64,000 nucleotides of DNA from Ganoderma boninense (GCA_002900995.3 CM035304.1:1657498-1721497); one strand, 5' to 3'. Counted from the first letter of the stretch, positions 10,474 to 24,500 are shown. A program made the numbers and translations. Notes: a model not told the origin generated them from the letters alone.

Positions 10474-11372
10474 TTACTGACCTAAGGTATTGTCATTAAA
10501 AATAACTAGCATACCCGAAGCCGCCCACATCGCTGGGAGGTTGGCAGACGGTGGACAGATGATATGCGATGCTATGCTTTGCACAAAGCGGTCTGACGAG
10601 CTCCTCAACGAGTAGGATACGAAGGAGGGTGGTAGGAAGGACGTGCGGCCGAAGTCGATGGCCCATAGAGTTCCACCCTCGTCGATGATGAAATTGGAGT
10701 CGTTGGGGTCAGAAGGAGAAAGGACTAGGCCGTTTGCGGTCTCGGTTTGGAAATCAACACGAAGATTGTTCTGTGAAAGGCGAAGCACCTTGTGTGCCAC
10801 AGAGCACGGGAATGTAAATGTGAAGTACCAAAAGCGAGCGGAAAGCATACCTCGTTTATCTGTGCCTCGAGATGCGCGACCGAGGGGTACGTAATCGATG
10901 ATAAGGACTCAACGAAGAAATCGTGGCCAATTAAACCGCCGCCAAAGGGGCCAGGGGCGGTATTCGCGGGCATCCTAATGTCAATGAGCTGCTGAACGGC
11001 GGCAGCAACGGCTTTGATGTCCTTCTTGTCATAGGATCCCTTGGGCGACTTGCGCTGGGCGATTGTCGAACCTTGAACGAAATCCATGACGATATACCCA
11101 CGCTTTCCGCGCGAGAAGCCAAGGTAAACGTGGGGGATGCGGAAGGCGCTCGCAGGGTTGGCGTTCACAATCCCTGCAACGTGAGCTTGCGTTCGGCCTT
11201 CGCTTCGGATGAGGGAGCGCCTGCCGTACTTGACCCAATATCGAGGCTTGCCTTCTACCCGGATGTAGACGCCATTTCGATTGAAACCGGCTCTATCGCA
11301 CGACCGAACGATGCGGTCGAGGGTTGGGAAGCCTGCTGGGAGGTCTGCTGAAAGCCAGACCCGGTCGCCCAT
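10474..11372 (-). CDS. Phosphotransferase-like (APH-type) fungal protein
   Basis: Two exons, 11372-10851 and 10788-10474, joined by a 62 bp GTATGC-AAG intron at a codon boundary; about 278 residues. The first exon carries a lobe with VYIRVEGKPRYWVKYG and YIVMDFVQGSTIAQ (hinge region). The second has LVLSPSDPNDSNFIIDEGG and AIDFGRTSFLPPSFVSYSL, the brace and metal motifs of the aminoglycoside phosphotransferase-like fold. The usual HGD is altered to SPSDP, a form recognised in this fungal family. Small-molecule or protein kinase activity cannot be predicted. It sits inside the kinase-like cluster on the same strand, with no evidence of co-function. Confidence 0.75.
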
Positions 11373-11614
11373 GGACAGTGGCTATAATAATGTATGAAAG
11401 TCGAGGTACAGGGGCGAGGGGACTCGGAGGTGACTTCACTTCGAAGAGGAGAAAAGTGCACAACACAGAAGTGACGGTGAGATATAGAGGGACAGGGTCG
11501 AAGGGGATGGAAGGAGCCTGATGTGCTGTAATTCACAGCAATTTACACTGTAATGCTCGAAGCTTAAGAATAAACCAACACAACACGAGCCGCTTATCAT
11601 CGTCGCTTACATAA

Positions 11615-12001
11615 TCAGCACCACCCATGCTCGAACAACGTGGGCACTAACATATCCGGGACGAACTTGACTGAGCCGTCAATGGTAGAAAGAGTGTAGG
11701 TTGGAATTCCTCCAGAGGAGCAAAGAATAGCGTTGTGGGGAATGGTAGAGAGGAGGGGAAAGATTTGCGTCCCAGCTAGCGGCGCGGGATGCACTGGTGC
11801 AGTCTGTGTCCGAGTCGGCGTCCACCTTCGGCAGCGTCTGGCCAGTGGATCATCGTGGTTTGTCTTGAACACAATATACACGAATCTGCTTCCCAGTGAT
11901 GCAAAATTGTACTTCACCGTGATGATGAAAAGACCTGGTTCGTCTCCTTCCATGCTCTCAACGACTGTGAAGTCGCGATGAGCATCTGAAGGAATCAGCA
12001 T
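11615..12001 (-). pseudogene. Kinase-like copy K3, truncated N-terminal part
   Basis: Starts MLIPSDAHRDFTVVESMEGD and matches the first about 115 residues of K2, including LFIITVKYNFASL, FVYIVFKTNHDDP and TYTLSTIDGSVKFVPDM, then diverges and stops. The kinase-fold half is absent and an internal segment (RRWTPTRTQTAPVHP) is scrambled relative to K2. Its upstream flank still matches that of K2, so a segmental duplication was followed by loss of the 3' part. Confidence 0.75.
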
Positions 12002-12635
12002 CGTTGAAGCCGCTGGGTGCGGTGCGTGGTACAGTCAGAGGTGCTGAAATCGAAAGATAGTTTGGGCACGAACCTAGCAAAAAAAAGACCTCGTAAGGCA
12101 GCAAAGAACGCCACGAGTGCCCTATTCACCTGGTTGTGGGGTGGGAGCGAGGAAAGCGAGAAGTAAATGCTTCTGCTCTACAGTATTTCTCCGGCGACAC
12201 AGAGGATTACTGATTACGGCGGGGTCGTGCTTAGCCTGATGCCAGTCAGTACCCCAAAGAATGTTTCATGATTGATCGGGCTTCATCGACACATAATGTG
12301 GGCGATTTGAGAACAGGAGAATGCTTCATGCAGACTGATCAGACATGTCATGCATGGTAAAGTGCCAACAAACGGAATTCTGGCGGTGGGGCTGGGGCAA
12401 GATGAACGAGGGGTATTTCAGTTTCATGTTAATACAATGACCCTGGCTTACTTAGAAGATACATTGGCTCGAGTCCTGCATGCAAGCCTGTCTGCGAAGG
12501 CTGCAACTGGCCCCTCATCGGGGCATATCCACCTACGCTACACTTCCTCGTCACAACAGACATCTCCAACGTTGCCTCCCCTCACTCGACCCATCACCCA
12601 AAGGGTCAGCCTCGTTCTTGAATTTGAATCCTCAC
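12002..12635. other. Intergenic, K3 upstream and F-box 3' flank
   Basis: Left part (to about 12170) is the duplicated K promoter segment. The remainder shows no gene. Confidence 0.5.
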
Positions 12636-15600
12636 TCATAACAAAGGATGAAGATCTTCCCGTCCTTCACCGAGAATGATGATCGCGCCCTGGCTCTGGT
12701 CGATATTGATCGTCTCGACCGCGTCCAAGTCGAGCTCGTCGGGCACCTTGAGCGTGTGCACGATCCCCTCGAGGCTCTCCGCCGTCGTCGCGCCCGCGCC
12801 TCCGTACCGCATGTCGTACCGGTCGTTCGTCACCGGCGGGAACGTCACGAACCGCAGCTGCTTCTCGTCGCGGTCGAGGTCCGGCGGGTACTTGAACTCG
12901 ATCCACACCGCGTGCCCGAAGTCCACCGCCATCAGCGGCCGCGGCCGCTCCGCCGCCCCGTCCGGGTCCAGGTCGTCCTCCATCCCGTCCAGCACGCATA
13001 CCACCTCGAACGGCTCCGACACGTACCACAGCCGCATCATCGACGACTCGGGCGTGCCCTTGAGCCGGCGCTGCTCCGCCTGCGGCGACGCGTCCGCGGC
13101 GTCGTCAGAGTCGCGACTCGTGCCCGTGGTCAGCGTGCCGTCCGAGGAGACCGACGAACTTGGGCTCAGACCGCCGCCGTTTGCCTTGCCGTTGCCGTTG
13201 CTGTGGCCGTTCGAGTACCCGTGCTTCGCCGCGACAGCCTGTGGTGCGCCCGCAGCGATCTGCTCCACCTCGTCCGCCTCGACGAGCGGCACCTTGAAGT
13301 AGTGCTGCGCGAGGACGTACCGCGTCCGATGCGTCTCGGGCTCGTGGTCAGCCAGGAGGACGACGGTGCAGCTCAGTCGCGGCACAGACGCGAGCGTCGG
13401 CCACCACTGCCTGACGAAGTGCGCCGACTCCGGGTACCACGGCGGGTACGGGAACGGATTCGCGTCCGAGACGGACACCCCGTCGTCGCCGTCTTCAGTA
13501 GTTCCGTTTGCGTTTGCGTCGTTGATGCCATTTCCGTTCCCGTTCCCGTTCCCGTTCAGTGCGCCATTGGGCGGAGTTATTGCATGCTCCACGACGATAA
13601 CATCTACATCCACATCCCCATCCCCATCCACGTCCAAATCCACAAAGTCATCATCAATGACAGTGGTGGTTGCTGGGGTATGTGTTCGCGTTCGGGTTTG
13701 GGCTGGGAAGATGAAGGACGCTGTCATGGTCGTGACTGGAGGGAGTCGCTCGGATATGCTCGGGACGAAGGACGACGATGGCGACGATGGCCGGGCGTGG
13801 CGTTGGAGCACAGATATTGGGTAGAAATATTGGTGCGCGACATCACTCTCTTCCGAGTGGATCACGATCTGCTCCTTGTATAGGATACACGACCAATTCG
13901 ACGATAGCGACTGCACGAAGGTCCTGTTAGGACTCTTAATCCTCCAAAGACCGAAGGGGGAAAACGTACGCATTCGACACCGGTGTCGATGAACACATAC
14001 TCGTCCTTGTTCCAGTCAAGCAACGCGTACAGCCCTATCGTGTTCGAGCTCGCGACCCACACGAACGCGGACAGCAGCCGCGACGACGGGTCGAGCAAGA
14101 ACACGTTCATCACAACGCCGATGGTCTTGAACATCGCGAGCTCCGAGAACTGCGGCTCCTGTTCGTCCTCGAAGAATTCGAGCTTCATCAGCACGAACTC
14201 CATGACGCGATCGTCATACCTGCGCCGCCGCCAGCGTGACCTCGTCAACCAGTCCAATTTCCTGCGTGTGTGGTAGTGTGCACTTACGTCCGCTGCAGGA
14301 CCTTCGCCATCGTGAAGAACACCGTCCGGATGTCGAACTCCACCCGACACTTCCACAGCTCCCACCGCTCCTTCGGATCCCACTCCGCCAGGCACACGTC
14401 TCGATGCACGTCCCAGCACACCACCTTACCGCTTTTCGTCGCGCACAAGCTGTAGCTGGACGTGATGGGCGATAGCCAGTCCACCTCTTCCTGCGGCGGT
14501 GCGCTGATCACCTTGTACCACTTGTGGCCGCCCCCTTGCGCCTTGCCGAGCGAATCGGGCGTGTTGAGATAAGGCGAGGACTTCGACGGCTTCGGACCTC
14601 GTCGGAGCCATGCCGATTCTAATCGAGTCGCTTGATTGACGGCGTCGATGAGCTGGTCATCCGAAAGGTCCGATAATCGCTGGAAGCCGTGGAGGGGGAG
14701 GGCGCGACATCGTCGAAGTAAGGCCGTAGCGAGGTTGCGGTACACCGGTCGCGTGACGGTAAAAGCATGTAATGACTTGCAGGTCTGATGGAAAAAGACG
14801 TCAGTTCGTGCGTCCGTAAGTTAAATTTTGTAACCGAACGAGATGAAGGTAAAGAAGACACAGAAATTTAAATGAAGCAAATGGCTTCCTCCTTCTGCAG
14901 GATGTAGTTTGAGAATCTTATGCTGCTACACATGAGCAAATCTGGCGAAGCTGACCAGAAGCCTCTCACCAGAATACTGAGTGAGAAGTCAGCCTTCAAA
15001 ATTGGAGGTGGGAAGGCACTGAGTCTGACTTCGCAATGGAACGTTCCCGTGCAGAATCCCCCTCACCTCAGACACATTACACAAAATTATGTCGGATGGA
15101 GACCGCGACCCAAAACACGGAGAACGACACGAAGGAGGAACCCGTTCCAATGTCTGCTGAAATTCGTACAGTCGGACGTTGGTTTTTCCTCCTTAGCCCG
15201 CAACGACTACTGCGTTTTGTGATGTGTCCACCGCCCTCTCCTCTGAACATGTGCCACAACGCATCGGCGAAGGAGCACAGTCCGGCGCAATGAGCGTGGT
15301 CATATCAGGCAGGTGGAGAGCCGGCGATCATATCTCTGGGAACACGATTGAATCGGAGAGTAGAACTCGATTCTGTCAAGGATAACCCCATCCAAACGAG
15401 GAAACCGGGCGCGGCACACGCCGCGGCGCGCCCCAGGTTCCAGCCTTGCACCACTTTCCGCGGACTCTTCGGAAGCGCGCCCACTAGTGCAGTACTAGTA
15501 CAACGACGTCACTTCGCGGGCCGAGGGCAACCCATGGACTGAGGGACGGAGATACGGCCCTCCACCATGGGAGGTGGACAGGGTTCGGATAGTGGTAGAA

Positions 15601-16444
15601 AACGGACGAAAGGTGAAGAGTACTCTAGGTCTCCACGGCGAGAGGACGCGCAGGACAACAGAGGCGGCAAGACGCCGTTTGCCCCACCGTCACTCGTGGT
15701 AAACAAAATCGATGACGCCAACCGCCGGACCAAAGATGCTATCACAACGGAGGCGGCCGCCTGTATGCGGATAGCCTCCTGGATCCAGCCGCCTAGAGTC
15801 ACTTGAGAGAGAGAATGGATGGGTGGAGCTGTGGCGGCCGCATGCGCATCGACACACGGGGTTCCGTATGAAGAGCTCATGGGAGAGGTGTGGATATCTC
15901 GAGGACGACCAGAGCCCGGCGGTGAAAACGTGGAGGAGATAGAGACATCGCAGCAAGGCTTAAACCAATAGTCCGACACAAACTGCGGAACGAGGCCGCT
16001 ACCGTCTCGGTGGGAGGAAGGGGAAGGGAGCGTTTGCAGGAGGTCAATGCATGGGAGTGGTGCGTGCCTTGTTTGGGAGAAAAAAGCTCCACACCTTCCA
16101 CAATGCAGGCGGTGGCCATCCGCCACAAATCCAGATAGCAAGGTGTCCTCTGCACCAAGGAGAGCTACTGGTACCGGTAAAAAGAACCAGAAGACGAGTG
16201 GAGGGACGAGCAGACCGCGGGAAAGAGGACCAATGCGGCGGCTTTGGAGGAACATGCTCGCATATCCAACGTAGTTCGCAGAAGAGGGCAGAGAATCGAT
16301 ACTCACCCGTTGTAGGGCAATAATGTCAAGCAGCTCTATGTGCCTAGCTATGTTTAGGAGCAGGTCGTAAGGGAGGGTTGCAAGAGATATCACTGGCATG
16401 TCCTGGGGGGTGTCGCCTGGGTCCGAGGAGAGGTTTGTAGACAT
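12636..16444 (-). CDS. F-box protein with an unusually large first intron
   Basis: Exons 16444-16307, 14784-14288, 14219-13970 and 13910-12636 give about 719 residues. The F-box begins at about residue 35 (ISLATLPYDLLLNIARHIEL) and crosses the first junction as ALQR|TCKSLHAF, in phase 0, which supports joining the distant exons. F-box proteins dock substrates to SCF ubiquitin ligases through Skp1. The C-terminal part is unassigned, with Gly-Asn repeats (GNGNGNGN, 13530-13560) and Asp-Val repeats. Later introns are 68 and 59 bp; the first is 1522 bp (16306-14785), with a GTGAGT donor, a CTGAC branch site and a TTTTTCCATCAG acceptor. The frame stays open from exon 1 to 15509, so intron retention would give an F-box protein with a different tail. 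Substrate unknown. Confidence 0.75.
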
Positions 16445-18507
16445 TCCAGGCCGGGAGACGGTTGCCTGAGGTTGCACGCACACCAAGGAGTGTCTTCAGG
16501 TGTGCCGAGGAGTGGAGGGGGGGAGAACAAGGGCAGGGGACAAGGGCGTAGGATGTGGGAGAGGACAACGTCCTCACGTCGAGCTCATCGAGCCCTGGAG
16601 CTTAGATCAACAGGCGCCCGCATCCCCGGTCCGGCCTCGGTGATTGGCCCGATCGTCTGCGGCAACTTCCGAACCACATTGTAACCTTGATCCAGGGTTA
16701 GGTCTTCGCCGAGGTGCCCAAAGGCCGCAAACGCATGTGGGACGAGTGGTCTGGAGATCAGGAGACAAATAAATCTTGTGAAAACACTAAAATCATGGGG
16801 GCGAGCGAGAGCACCAAAAAGCTTCCATATTATTGACGAACGGGTTACTACACAAGTTCACACCTTGCGACACTGGCACCTTCTGACAGCATATATACGG
16901 TGGTCGGACTACAACCATTCTAGACTTGAGCCACCAGTTGAGCTCCACATTGTGGCAAACGGTGCATGGTCCGAGTCTTTTGTAGCGGCTTGGAAGCTGA
17001 CACTTGAAGAATTCGCCCCGAACGGGCGGTGTGCCTCCGCAGAAAGCCCTAAAGACTGCCCGAGCTACCCGGCATAGAGGTTGACGGGGAGTGGTGGCGC
17101 GGGACAGAAATGACCTGACAACGGCCTCGCTAACATCGATCGAAGTCATCGAAAAGGGAGACGGACATACTGAGAATCGGGCTGGAACCTCGTCCCTGGC
17201 ATTTGAAGGGTCATTGTGCGAGAGGCCTTTCCGCAAACAGTATTGCCCCCATCCTAAGCCAAAGAAAGTTCAGCAGCTGCATCGAAGACGATCAAAGGCA
17301 GCCAAGGCAGGACTCACCGAGTCGCGTACCTGGCTCTGTGAAGCGAGTGCAATCGAAGCTCGAATACCTAGCCAATCGCTGCTGTGCGTTGATATACCGC
17401 CGAAGCAAAAAGTTCGGCCGTGGGGAGGAATCCTTGGAACCTCCGATTCGCCTCAGGTCCGAGCCGGACGCATCGAGACTTGGACATGACGTACTTGAGG
17501 CCCATGGAATGTGCTGGCTTCGGTTCTTGGCGTGGCTTTTTTTGAATATGTTGTGGAACATTTGAACTTCCCCAGGTACCACCGGTGTGATAGCGCACCA
17601 CCTCAGCGCAAGAAGCTCCCCCTGAGAAAGGCCGGAGTGGGAAGATTCGAAGTGGAGGCACCCCAAGAGACCAGTGGCAAATCGTCTTCGCCAACTCAGC
17701 TTCCTGTGATCTGACATAAGATGTTACTCACTGGCATTGTTCTGTCGGACGCGATATGTGGCCGGACCCTCGAGGGTAAACCGACCTGGATGAGGATATT
17801 AGTGAGACCGTTCCATCCCCGCCATTCATTGCCGTGTTACCGCGTAGATAAGAGAACCTGCGGCAATATGTCAGCTGGCACTTTCTCTGAAAGCATACCG
17901 TTAGAAAGGATCGGATTTTTGAACGTTGGAGCGAGTGTAACGGCCGTTTGGTGCAGGGAGAGGCTTGATACAATATTTTGGGGAAGCGCCGCGTGCGCAG
18001 CCCAAGTTGTCCCCGATCTGCAGTGAATGGGGAAGGACATTCTCACGACGTCCGAGGCCATCGCTCGCAGAGGCGGCCTGCTCAAGGTCTCCCAAGCCTC
18101 CTCGATACCCCCACCCTGTACACATATCCTCTCCACCAATCTCTCTCTGCTGCGTACCCCGAAGACCTGAAGTTTTATCGTCGCTGCAAACGAATCAGCT
18201 CATCGCGCCGCCTGCCCATATATGGTCATACGGGATCTGTAGCACCCAGTCGCTGGCGGACGTTTCGGTCAATCCCTCCGTTTCATCCTCTTCCTCTCAG
18301 GTACGTCCTCCTCTCCTCCCCCAAGCCCCCGAGCCGAGTGCAGACAAGACAGATAGACCCCCCGCACCGACGGACACGACCCCTTGCGTTTGATCTTCAC
18401 GCCCATCCGCTCCTTCGTACCCACCCACTCCCTCTGGCGCCCTCCTCCATTCCCTCCTCGCCACGTCCATTCCCCGCTCCCCGACCCCATATTCATCCTC
18501 CTCCTCC
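16445..18507. promoter_or_regulatory. Divergent spacer between F-box and Bem2-like genes
   Basis: About 2 kb between head-to-head genes. Only short unconvincing open frames are present, and no transposon ends or RNA genes were found. It must hold both promoters. A pyrimidine-rich tract (18290-18500) precedes the Bem2-like start. Confidence 0.5.
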
Positions 18508-21500
18508 ATGGCCCCCCGCCGCCAAGGCTCCAACACTCTCAGTCCCCCCGAAGTCACCACCCCGTCGCCCTCGTCCCCCGGCGCGAGCTTCCTCGGCTCC
18601 CCGCGCTCCGTGTCGCCCTCGAACGGGTTCACCAAGCTCTTCACCCAGCCCACCAAATGGTTCAACCGCTCGACGTCCGGCTCGGGCGGGCGCAGCTCCA
18701 TCTCCAGCGAGCCGCGCTCCAGCACCAGCTCCTCGCGCAAGCACAAGATCTCGCACCCGACCGACCCCCGCCCGATCATGGACAACCTCGCGCTCTCGCC
18801 TAATCGCGGTGCCGCGCTGGGCATGCATTCCGCCAGTCGGTGAGTGTCCAGACCGTCTCTTCGCATTGTTTTTGCGGCTTCTTTTCGCGGGGGCATGCGA
18901 GCGGGTCTGCGATTGAGCGGACCGGTGCTTCTGGGCCCCAGAGCAGAACGTTCCGCGATTGGTTCCCGGACTTCCTGGATTCCCCGTGGTCCCTGGCGCG
19001 GTGCCGTTGCTGGTGAGCACCGTGACCATCCGCCTCGAACGTCGCACGCAGACATGCGCTTCGCGTGAGGTCGTCCGCCGTAGGGGGTGCGGCGTGCTTG
19101 TGAGACATCCATCACCGGTCGTGCAACGGGCGCATCTGCCAGGCTATTCGCCCACCCTGGACGGCTCGGTAGCAGGAGCCCCATTTGCAAAGCACTTTCA
19201 CTGCTTACGAGATGAGGCCCACTTCTGCCACCGTCATTCCTCGTCGTGATGTGCGGGACGTTTGAGCGGCGGGTTTGGAGGATTGATATGCCTGTGCGGG
19301 ACCGCATAACTATCTGCCACCCATGTTTGTGTCAGCGTCGACGGCTCATGCCGTTATTGTGGGGATGCTTCGATTTTTCCAGGGCGGAGATACAAGGAGT
19401 GGAGCTGGAAGGTCGGGAACAAGGACCATGAGAACGGCGCTCGGTTGGATGGACAAATGTTCTGTTGACCGTTATGACGACACTAAATGTTCCTGTTCCT
19501 GTCTGCCTTGGATGCGCGCTGGAGGACCACATCTGTTACAGGTTCTTGTATCATTCCGGGTTATGGGGACAGTTCACTGGAACCACAGGCATTTCCTTCG
19601 TCCACTCACAGGGCATTCATTCCAGCCTTCTCCTTAACAGCGTCTGAGTGGTTAGGATGCACTGTGCATGGTTTCCGTGACGAATGTAGCTCCGAACCTG
19701 TCATTGTACCGGAATCGTGCAGTGCGCGGTTTCAGAACTATGATCTCGGTTCTTCCGCTTGCTCCGTATACTCTGCGACTTGCGGCCGTCTTTTCTGTCT
19801 TAAAATTTGCCCAATTTAATTGAGATTAGCAGCGGCTTACATATTTGTACAGCTCGGTAGTCGATTTGTCCCTGGCCCGATCAACAACAGGGATGCCCGA
19901 CTCAAGGCCGCAGGCAAACCGGGCGCCATCCTCGCCAGGCCGGTCCATGTCCCCGGCCAACGGCAGTTATGGAGACCTGCGGAATCTGTCGCGTCGGCCT
20001 TGGTCAAAATCTGCAGATGACCTCAGCAAGATATCCACGAACGGCTCGACGCCGACGCTCACTCCCATCGACACGAGCCTCCACCAGAAAATCAAGACAT
20101 ACCGTAGCGACAGCGTGGGCAGCAGCGCTGCCGCGTCGTCCCCGATACCCTCACCATCCACGGCCTCATTCAAAATGAAATACCCGTTCCCTGTTGTCGC
20201 CGCCGAGCTCTCTACGTCCCCGCCCAAGAATGCACGCCTCGCGCCCCTCCCCCCGTCAAACCACAGCTCGCCGATATCACCACCGCTCACACCCTCGTCG
20301 TCTGCCTCGACAGCGACGTCTCACGTCCACTCGCGTTCGCACTCGTTCACGCCCCGGCTGCCGTCCAAGCTCTCCACGCCGAAGGTGTCGGGCCTCATGC
20401 CTCCCAGCCCAAAGCGCAAGGGGTCCGCGTCGTCCGAGCGGGGCGACCCGGACCGCGACAAGGGCTCCATGGGGAGCGGCGCGTCCGGTCGCTCGCCCTT
20501 TCCGTTCGGCTTTGGGGGCGGGAGTACACCAAAAATTGTGCCTCCCCCACTGGCCCTGTCCAGTGACGGCTCTCACAGCAGCCAGGGCCAACCATCGTCA
20601 CCCACACTTCTTGCACCGCCGCCGTTAATCGTCGAGCCGAGCACAGGCGACGGAGACGCGAGCAAACGCTCGTCGCAGATGGTGCACCAGTCCGGGTTCA
20701 TCAACCGGATGAGCGACTTCTCGCCGGAGATGCTCGGGAGCCGCGCACACCACGCGTATATGACGGGCCAGTCGCAGGCGGTGCTCGCGAAGGGGTGGAA
20801 GCCGTTCAAGCTCGTGCTGAAGGGCTCGAAGCTGCACTTCTACAAACCTCCGAGCGACCGTGCGGCTGGCATCCGCGAGCTGTTCCCCACAGAGCTTGTT
20901 GCGGACATCCCGGATGCAGAGGAGGATCCCGATATGAGCATGAGCGTCGACATGCAAGACTCCGAGATCGACATGGGCGGCCGCGGTGGCGGCGGGAAGG
21001 GTAAGGAGCGGGATGAGCTGAGGCGACGGAGGGCGTACTGGGGCCGCGGTACGCACCCGGCGCTGGTCATTGTGGACGGGGAGGTGCAGAGGGGTTCGAC
21101 GGAGGCCGTCGTGCACGAAGCGGTGTTTGCGACAACCTTTGTTGTACCGAGCCCCGACGGCTCCGGTCCCGGGTCGGATTCGGTGGTGAGATACAAGCTG
21201 GAGTGGCGCGATTTCGCGTCGGGGATTGTGCTCTGCCTGCCGACGCTGGTGGGGCGTGCCGCGTTTGAAACGGAATTTTGCAGGTGTTGTACGAACCTTC
21301 TCGGCGGAGCCGAAGAGGATGTCAAGGAGGAAGAGCTGGAGCGCGTCCGGTGGCTCGCATCCAAGTACCTCGAATACACACGGTCGCCTGCGAACCAGGA
21401 GGCTTGGGATTCGTGGTGCAAGGACACGATCCCGGGTACCTCGCCGAGCGCTTCTCTCGTCCCGAATTCGGACTCACCTTTCTTGTCGACAGGAACCATC

Positions 21501-24500
21501 GCAAGCATCTTCAACTGGCGTCGGTACCGAAGTACCCCCAAGACCGAGCGACAGCAAGATGCAGTCCATCATCGAAGCGCTCGGCGAGACGAACTTGCAG
21601 CCCGCCCCTCCGCCACCTTCGTCCCTGTCGCCGAAGTCGCTGCGCAAGGCCCTAGAAGACGAAGGGCTCTCTCGCGACGTGCTTCTTAACCTTGACCCTG
21701 CCCTTGTCGCACGCTCGCTCTTCCTCCGCCAGCGGCCGGAGTTACAGAAGATCCCTGCTAACTTTACCGCCGACTATGTACTCTCCGTTGGGTCTCAGAG
21801 CCGGGGGCTCCTTCACCGTTGAGACCGTTCCTCGGGAGCGACGAGCAGCCACACTGGCTCACGAGGATTGTTCTTATCCAAGTCCTCGTCCCGGAGCCCG
21901 CCGGTGCCGCATCCTCGAACGATGTCAACGGGCGACACGCCCCCACCTCCCGCGCGCACTCGCGCTCGGAGGTTATCTCCGCCTGGGCCAGGGTTGGGGA
22001 GGCTTCGAGAAGAGCTGGAGACGACTGCTCATGGCGTGCCATCATGGCGGCGTTGTGTTCTCGGCCTGTAGCCCGCTTGGACAAAGTATGGAAGCGAGTA
22101 GACCCTGAAGCCCTGTCCGCCGTGCAGGTTTGGGCGCACATCGTCGTGCGACGCGACCAGCCACTGGACGATCTCACAGCGTCCCTGGTCTATCCGTGGG
22201 CGGGCGATGCCGGACGCGACGTCCGTGAAGCGTTGGAGAAGGCGAGGTGCGGGGAAGGAGAAGAGTGGGCAGTAGGCTGTTTGCGGAGTGTGCGGGAGAG
22301 GTTCGATGAGCTACAGACTACGTTTGCGTCGTGTACCCAACGCTGCGAGGCGGATGCAGCTGTGTCCGTGTCTGAAGCCCCTGCGGTCGACGTGCTCGTA
22401 CAGCACTGGAACACCCTGACCAATGACACAGAAAGCCGGGGTTAGCGTCCAAGTTCTTAAGGTCAGGGTCTCGATTTGTCGCACCGTGGGTATACCCCTC
22501 TCACGCCCACGCTTCCAACAGGATCGAACAGTTCATGTCGCTCTCCAATGCGGCCGAGCCAAGGAGACGAGGTCTCTTCGAGCCCTATTTCTGGTCCCGG
22601 ATATCGCAGCAGCTTTCGGCGCACCCACTCGCAGCGCTGCTTTTCCCCGACGCCCTGCCTACGGTCTGCTTCATCAATCGCGCGCAGATTGTCCGGGGTC
22701 GGCTCGAGAGCAACCCTTCCCTCCATGCTCCCTTCAGCGCGCAAGACATCCGCAGTCTCCGTCTCTTGGCAGACGGCGACAGGACCCTCCGCGGAGACCG
22801 CCCAAAGCTTACCGGGCTCGATCTCGGCGGGACCACGATCCCCGTGTACAACGGAGAGCTGCTTCTTCTTGTCCAGCCTGGAGGCGAGCCTGTGGTCAGC
22901 TCCCGACCGACGTCCCGCGCACCTTCACGGCCCCCGAGCAGGTCTACCTGTGATTCCCCCATGATGGGTCGAAACCCCTCCATCCGCGTAACCCCGAGTT
23001 CCTCGCATGGCCACGGAACGGCGGAGCGGAAGTCCAGCTTGGTGCGTCGGAACTCCTTACCTTCGCTTTCCCAGAGAACCAGCCTGGTCGTCTCGGAGGT
23101 TACGTCGGAGAGACCGCTGCGCGTTGTTGTGCAGGCAGGCACGCTTGAGCGTCTTGTTGACGTCCTCGTCCATGGACTCCAAGGCGTTTCTGTGTCAGTC
23201 GCCGACGACAATGGGGAGATGCCGCTAACGGATCGGAAGACGAGGGAAGTGAAAGTGGATATGGACGACTTCTCCCAGGTGTGGTGGAGCGTATTTAGGA
23301 GTTTCGTATCGACGCAGGTGCTATTTGAGGTGAGTCGGGCTCCTGACGACGGCTTCGGAATCTTACATACGCCACTGCCCTGAACAGCTTCTTCGGAAAC
23401 GGTATGTCGGCGCCCAGCAACCAGGTCGAGCCCTGACGCCAGACGAGATCTCTCACGTCGTGCGCCTTCGATTGGAGGTCTTGGACACCTTGAACGAGTG
23501 GATCAACCAGGGCGGGGGTGCCCAGGACGCACTGGACGACGGGGCTTTATATGAAGCAATATTGGCGTTCCTGACTCAACCGACGGAATGGAGACTGCCA
23601 GAGCCCGGACCCGAGTCAGAGGCAAGCGCAAGTCAAGCAACCAAGGCGCTTGAGGCGTCACGGACAGCTCTCCTCACTTCTTTCCGGTCGCAAACTCTGC
23701 GACCTGTTCCACGAACACCAGCCGCCCCTGAGCCGACCAATGACGGTGCCTCCATTCAAAGCTATACCTCCGAGCTCCCCGACCTCGATCAGGTGGGTGC
23801 TGAGGAACTTGTCAACAGTCTCAATGCCATGGCTTCCGCGACATTCCGCAACGTGACGCCGGAGGTGAGCGACAAGACAACGTATTGTTCCTGCGTCCAT
23901 CCGTTGACCTAACGCCTTCCAAGGACCTCTTTATTATTGCAGACCTCTTCGAGCTGCAATCGGTGGATAGAACTGGTTGGTACCTGAATCGTGATCCCAG
24001 CTCAATCGCCGATGAAGTGGAGATTCAGTCAATGAGCTCTTACATGCTCGAAGTCGAGCCGTCACCACTCATCTCGGAACTAGCACAAGACAGCTTATAC
24101 CGCCTGTTACCGCCTTCTGTTCGCAGCTGCATTCGGGCCTTCGGTATACTCCGGAAATGGCTGATGTCGAAGATCGTCGCCTCAAACCTAGGCATTTGGG
24201 CGCGCCAGCAAAGGATGGAACTCATGTTGCGAGCTATCGAGGTAGCGCGTCTCCGCAACTCCGACAGTGAGGGCACGGAGGTGCCTCTTTCCGAACGCCC
24301 CTGCGTCCGTTCATTCGTCGAAGCAATCATCACGTCTGTCGTGCTCAGCGTCGAAAGTCGGACATATCAGCGTGCATGGCTCGGAGTAGCTATCACTCGT
24401 GGAACCGGCTGCGATACGCTTGCTGCGTACTTCGCTCGGCCCGCAGTCACCTCCATGTCGACCAGAGGCACGTTAACAGCCGATATTGGCTGGCTCATGG

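Noticed and set aside
12648..13883. 411-codon plus-strand open frame
   Set aside because: Antisense to the F-box C-terminal exon; composition is Arg/His/Val-biased as expected for a shadow of a GC-rich gene.
15509..16306. Open frame continuing from the F-box exon as an independent gene
   Set aside because: Perfect splice phase and motif continuity join exon 16307 to exon 14784, so it is treated as intron with possible retention.
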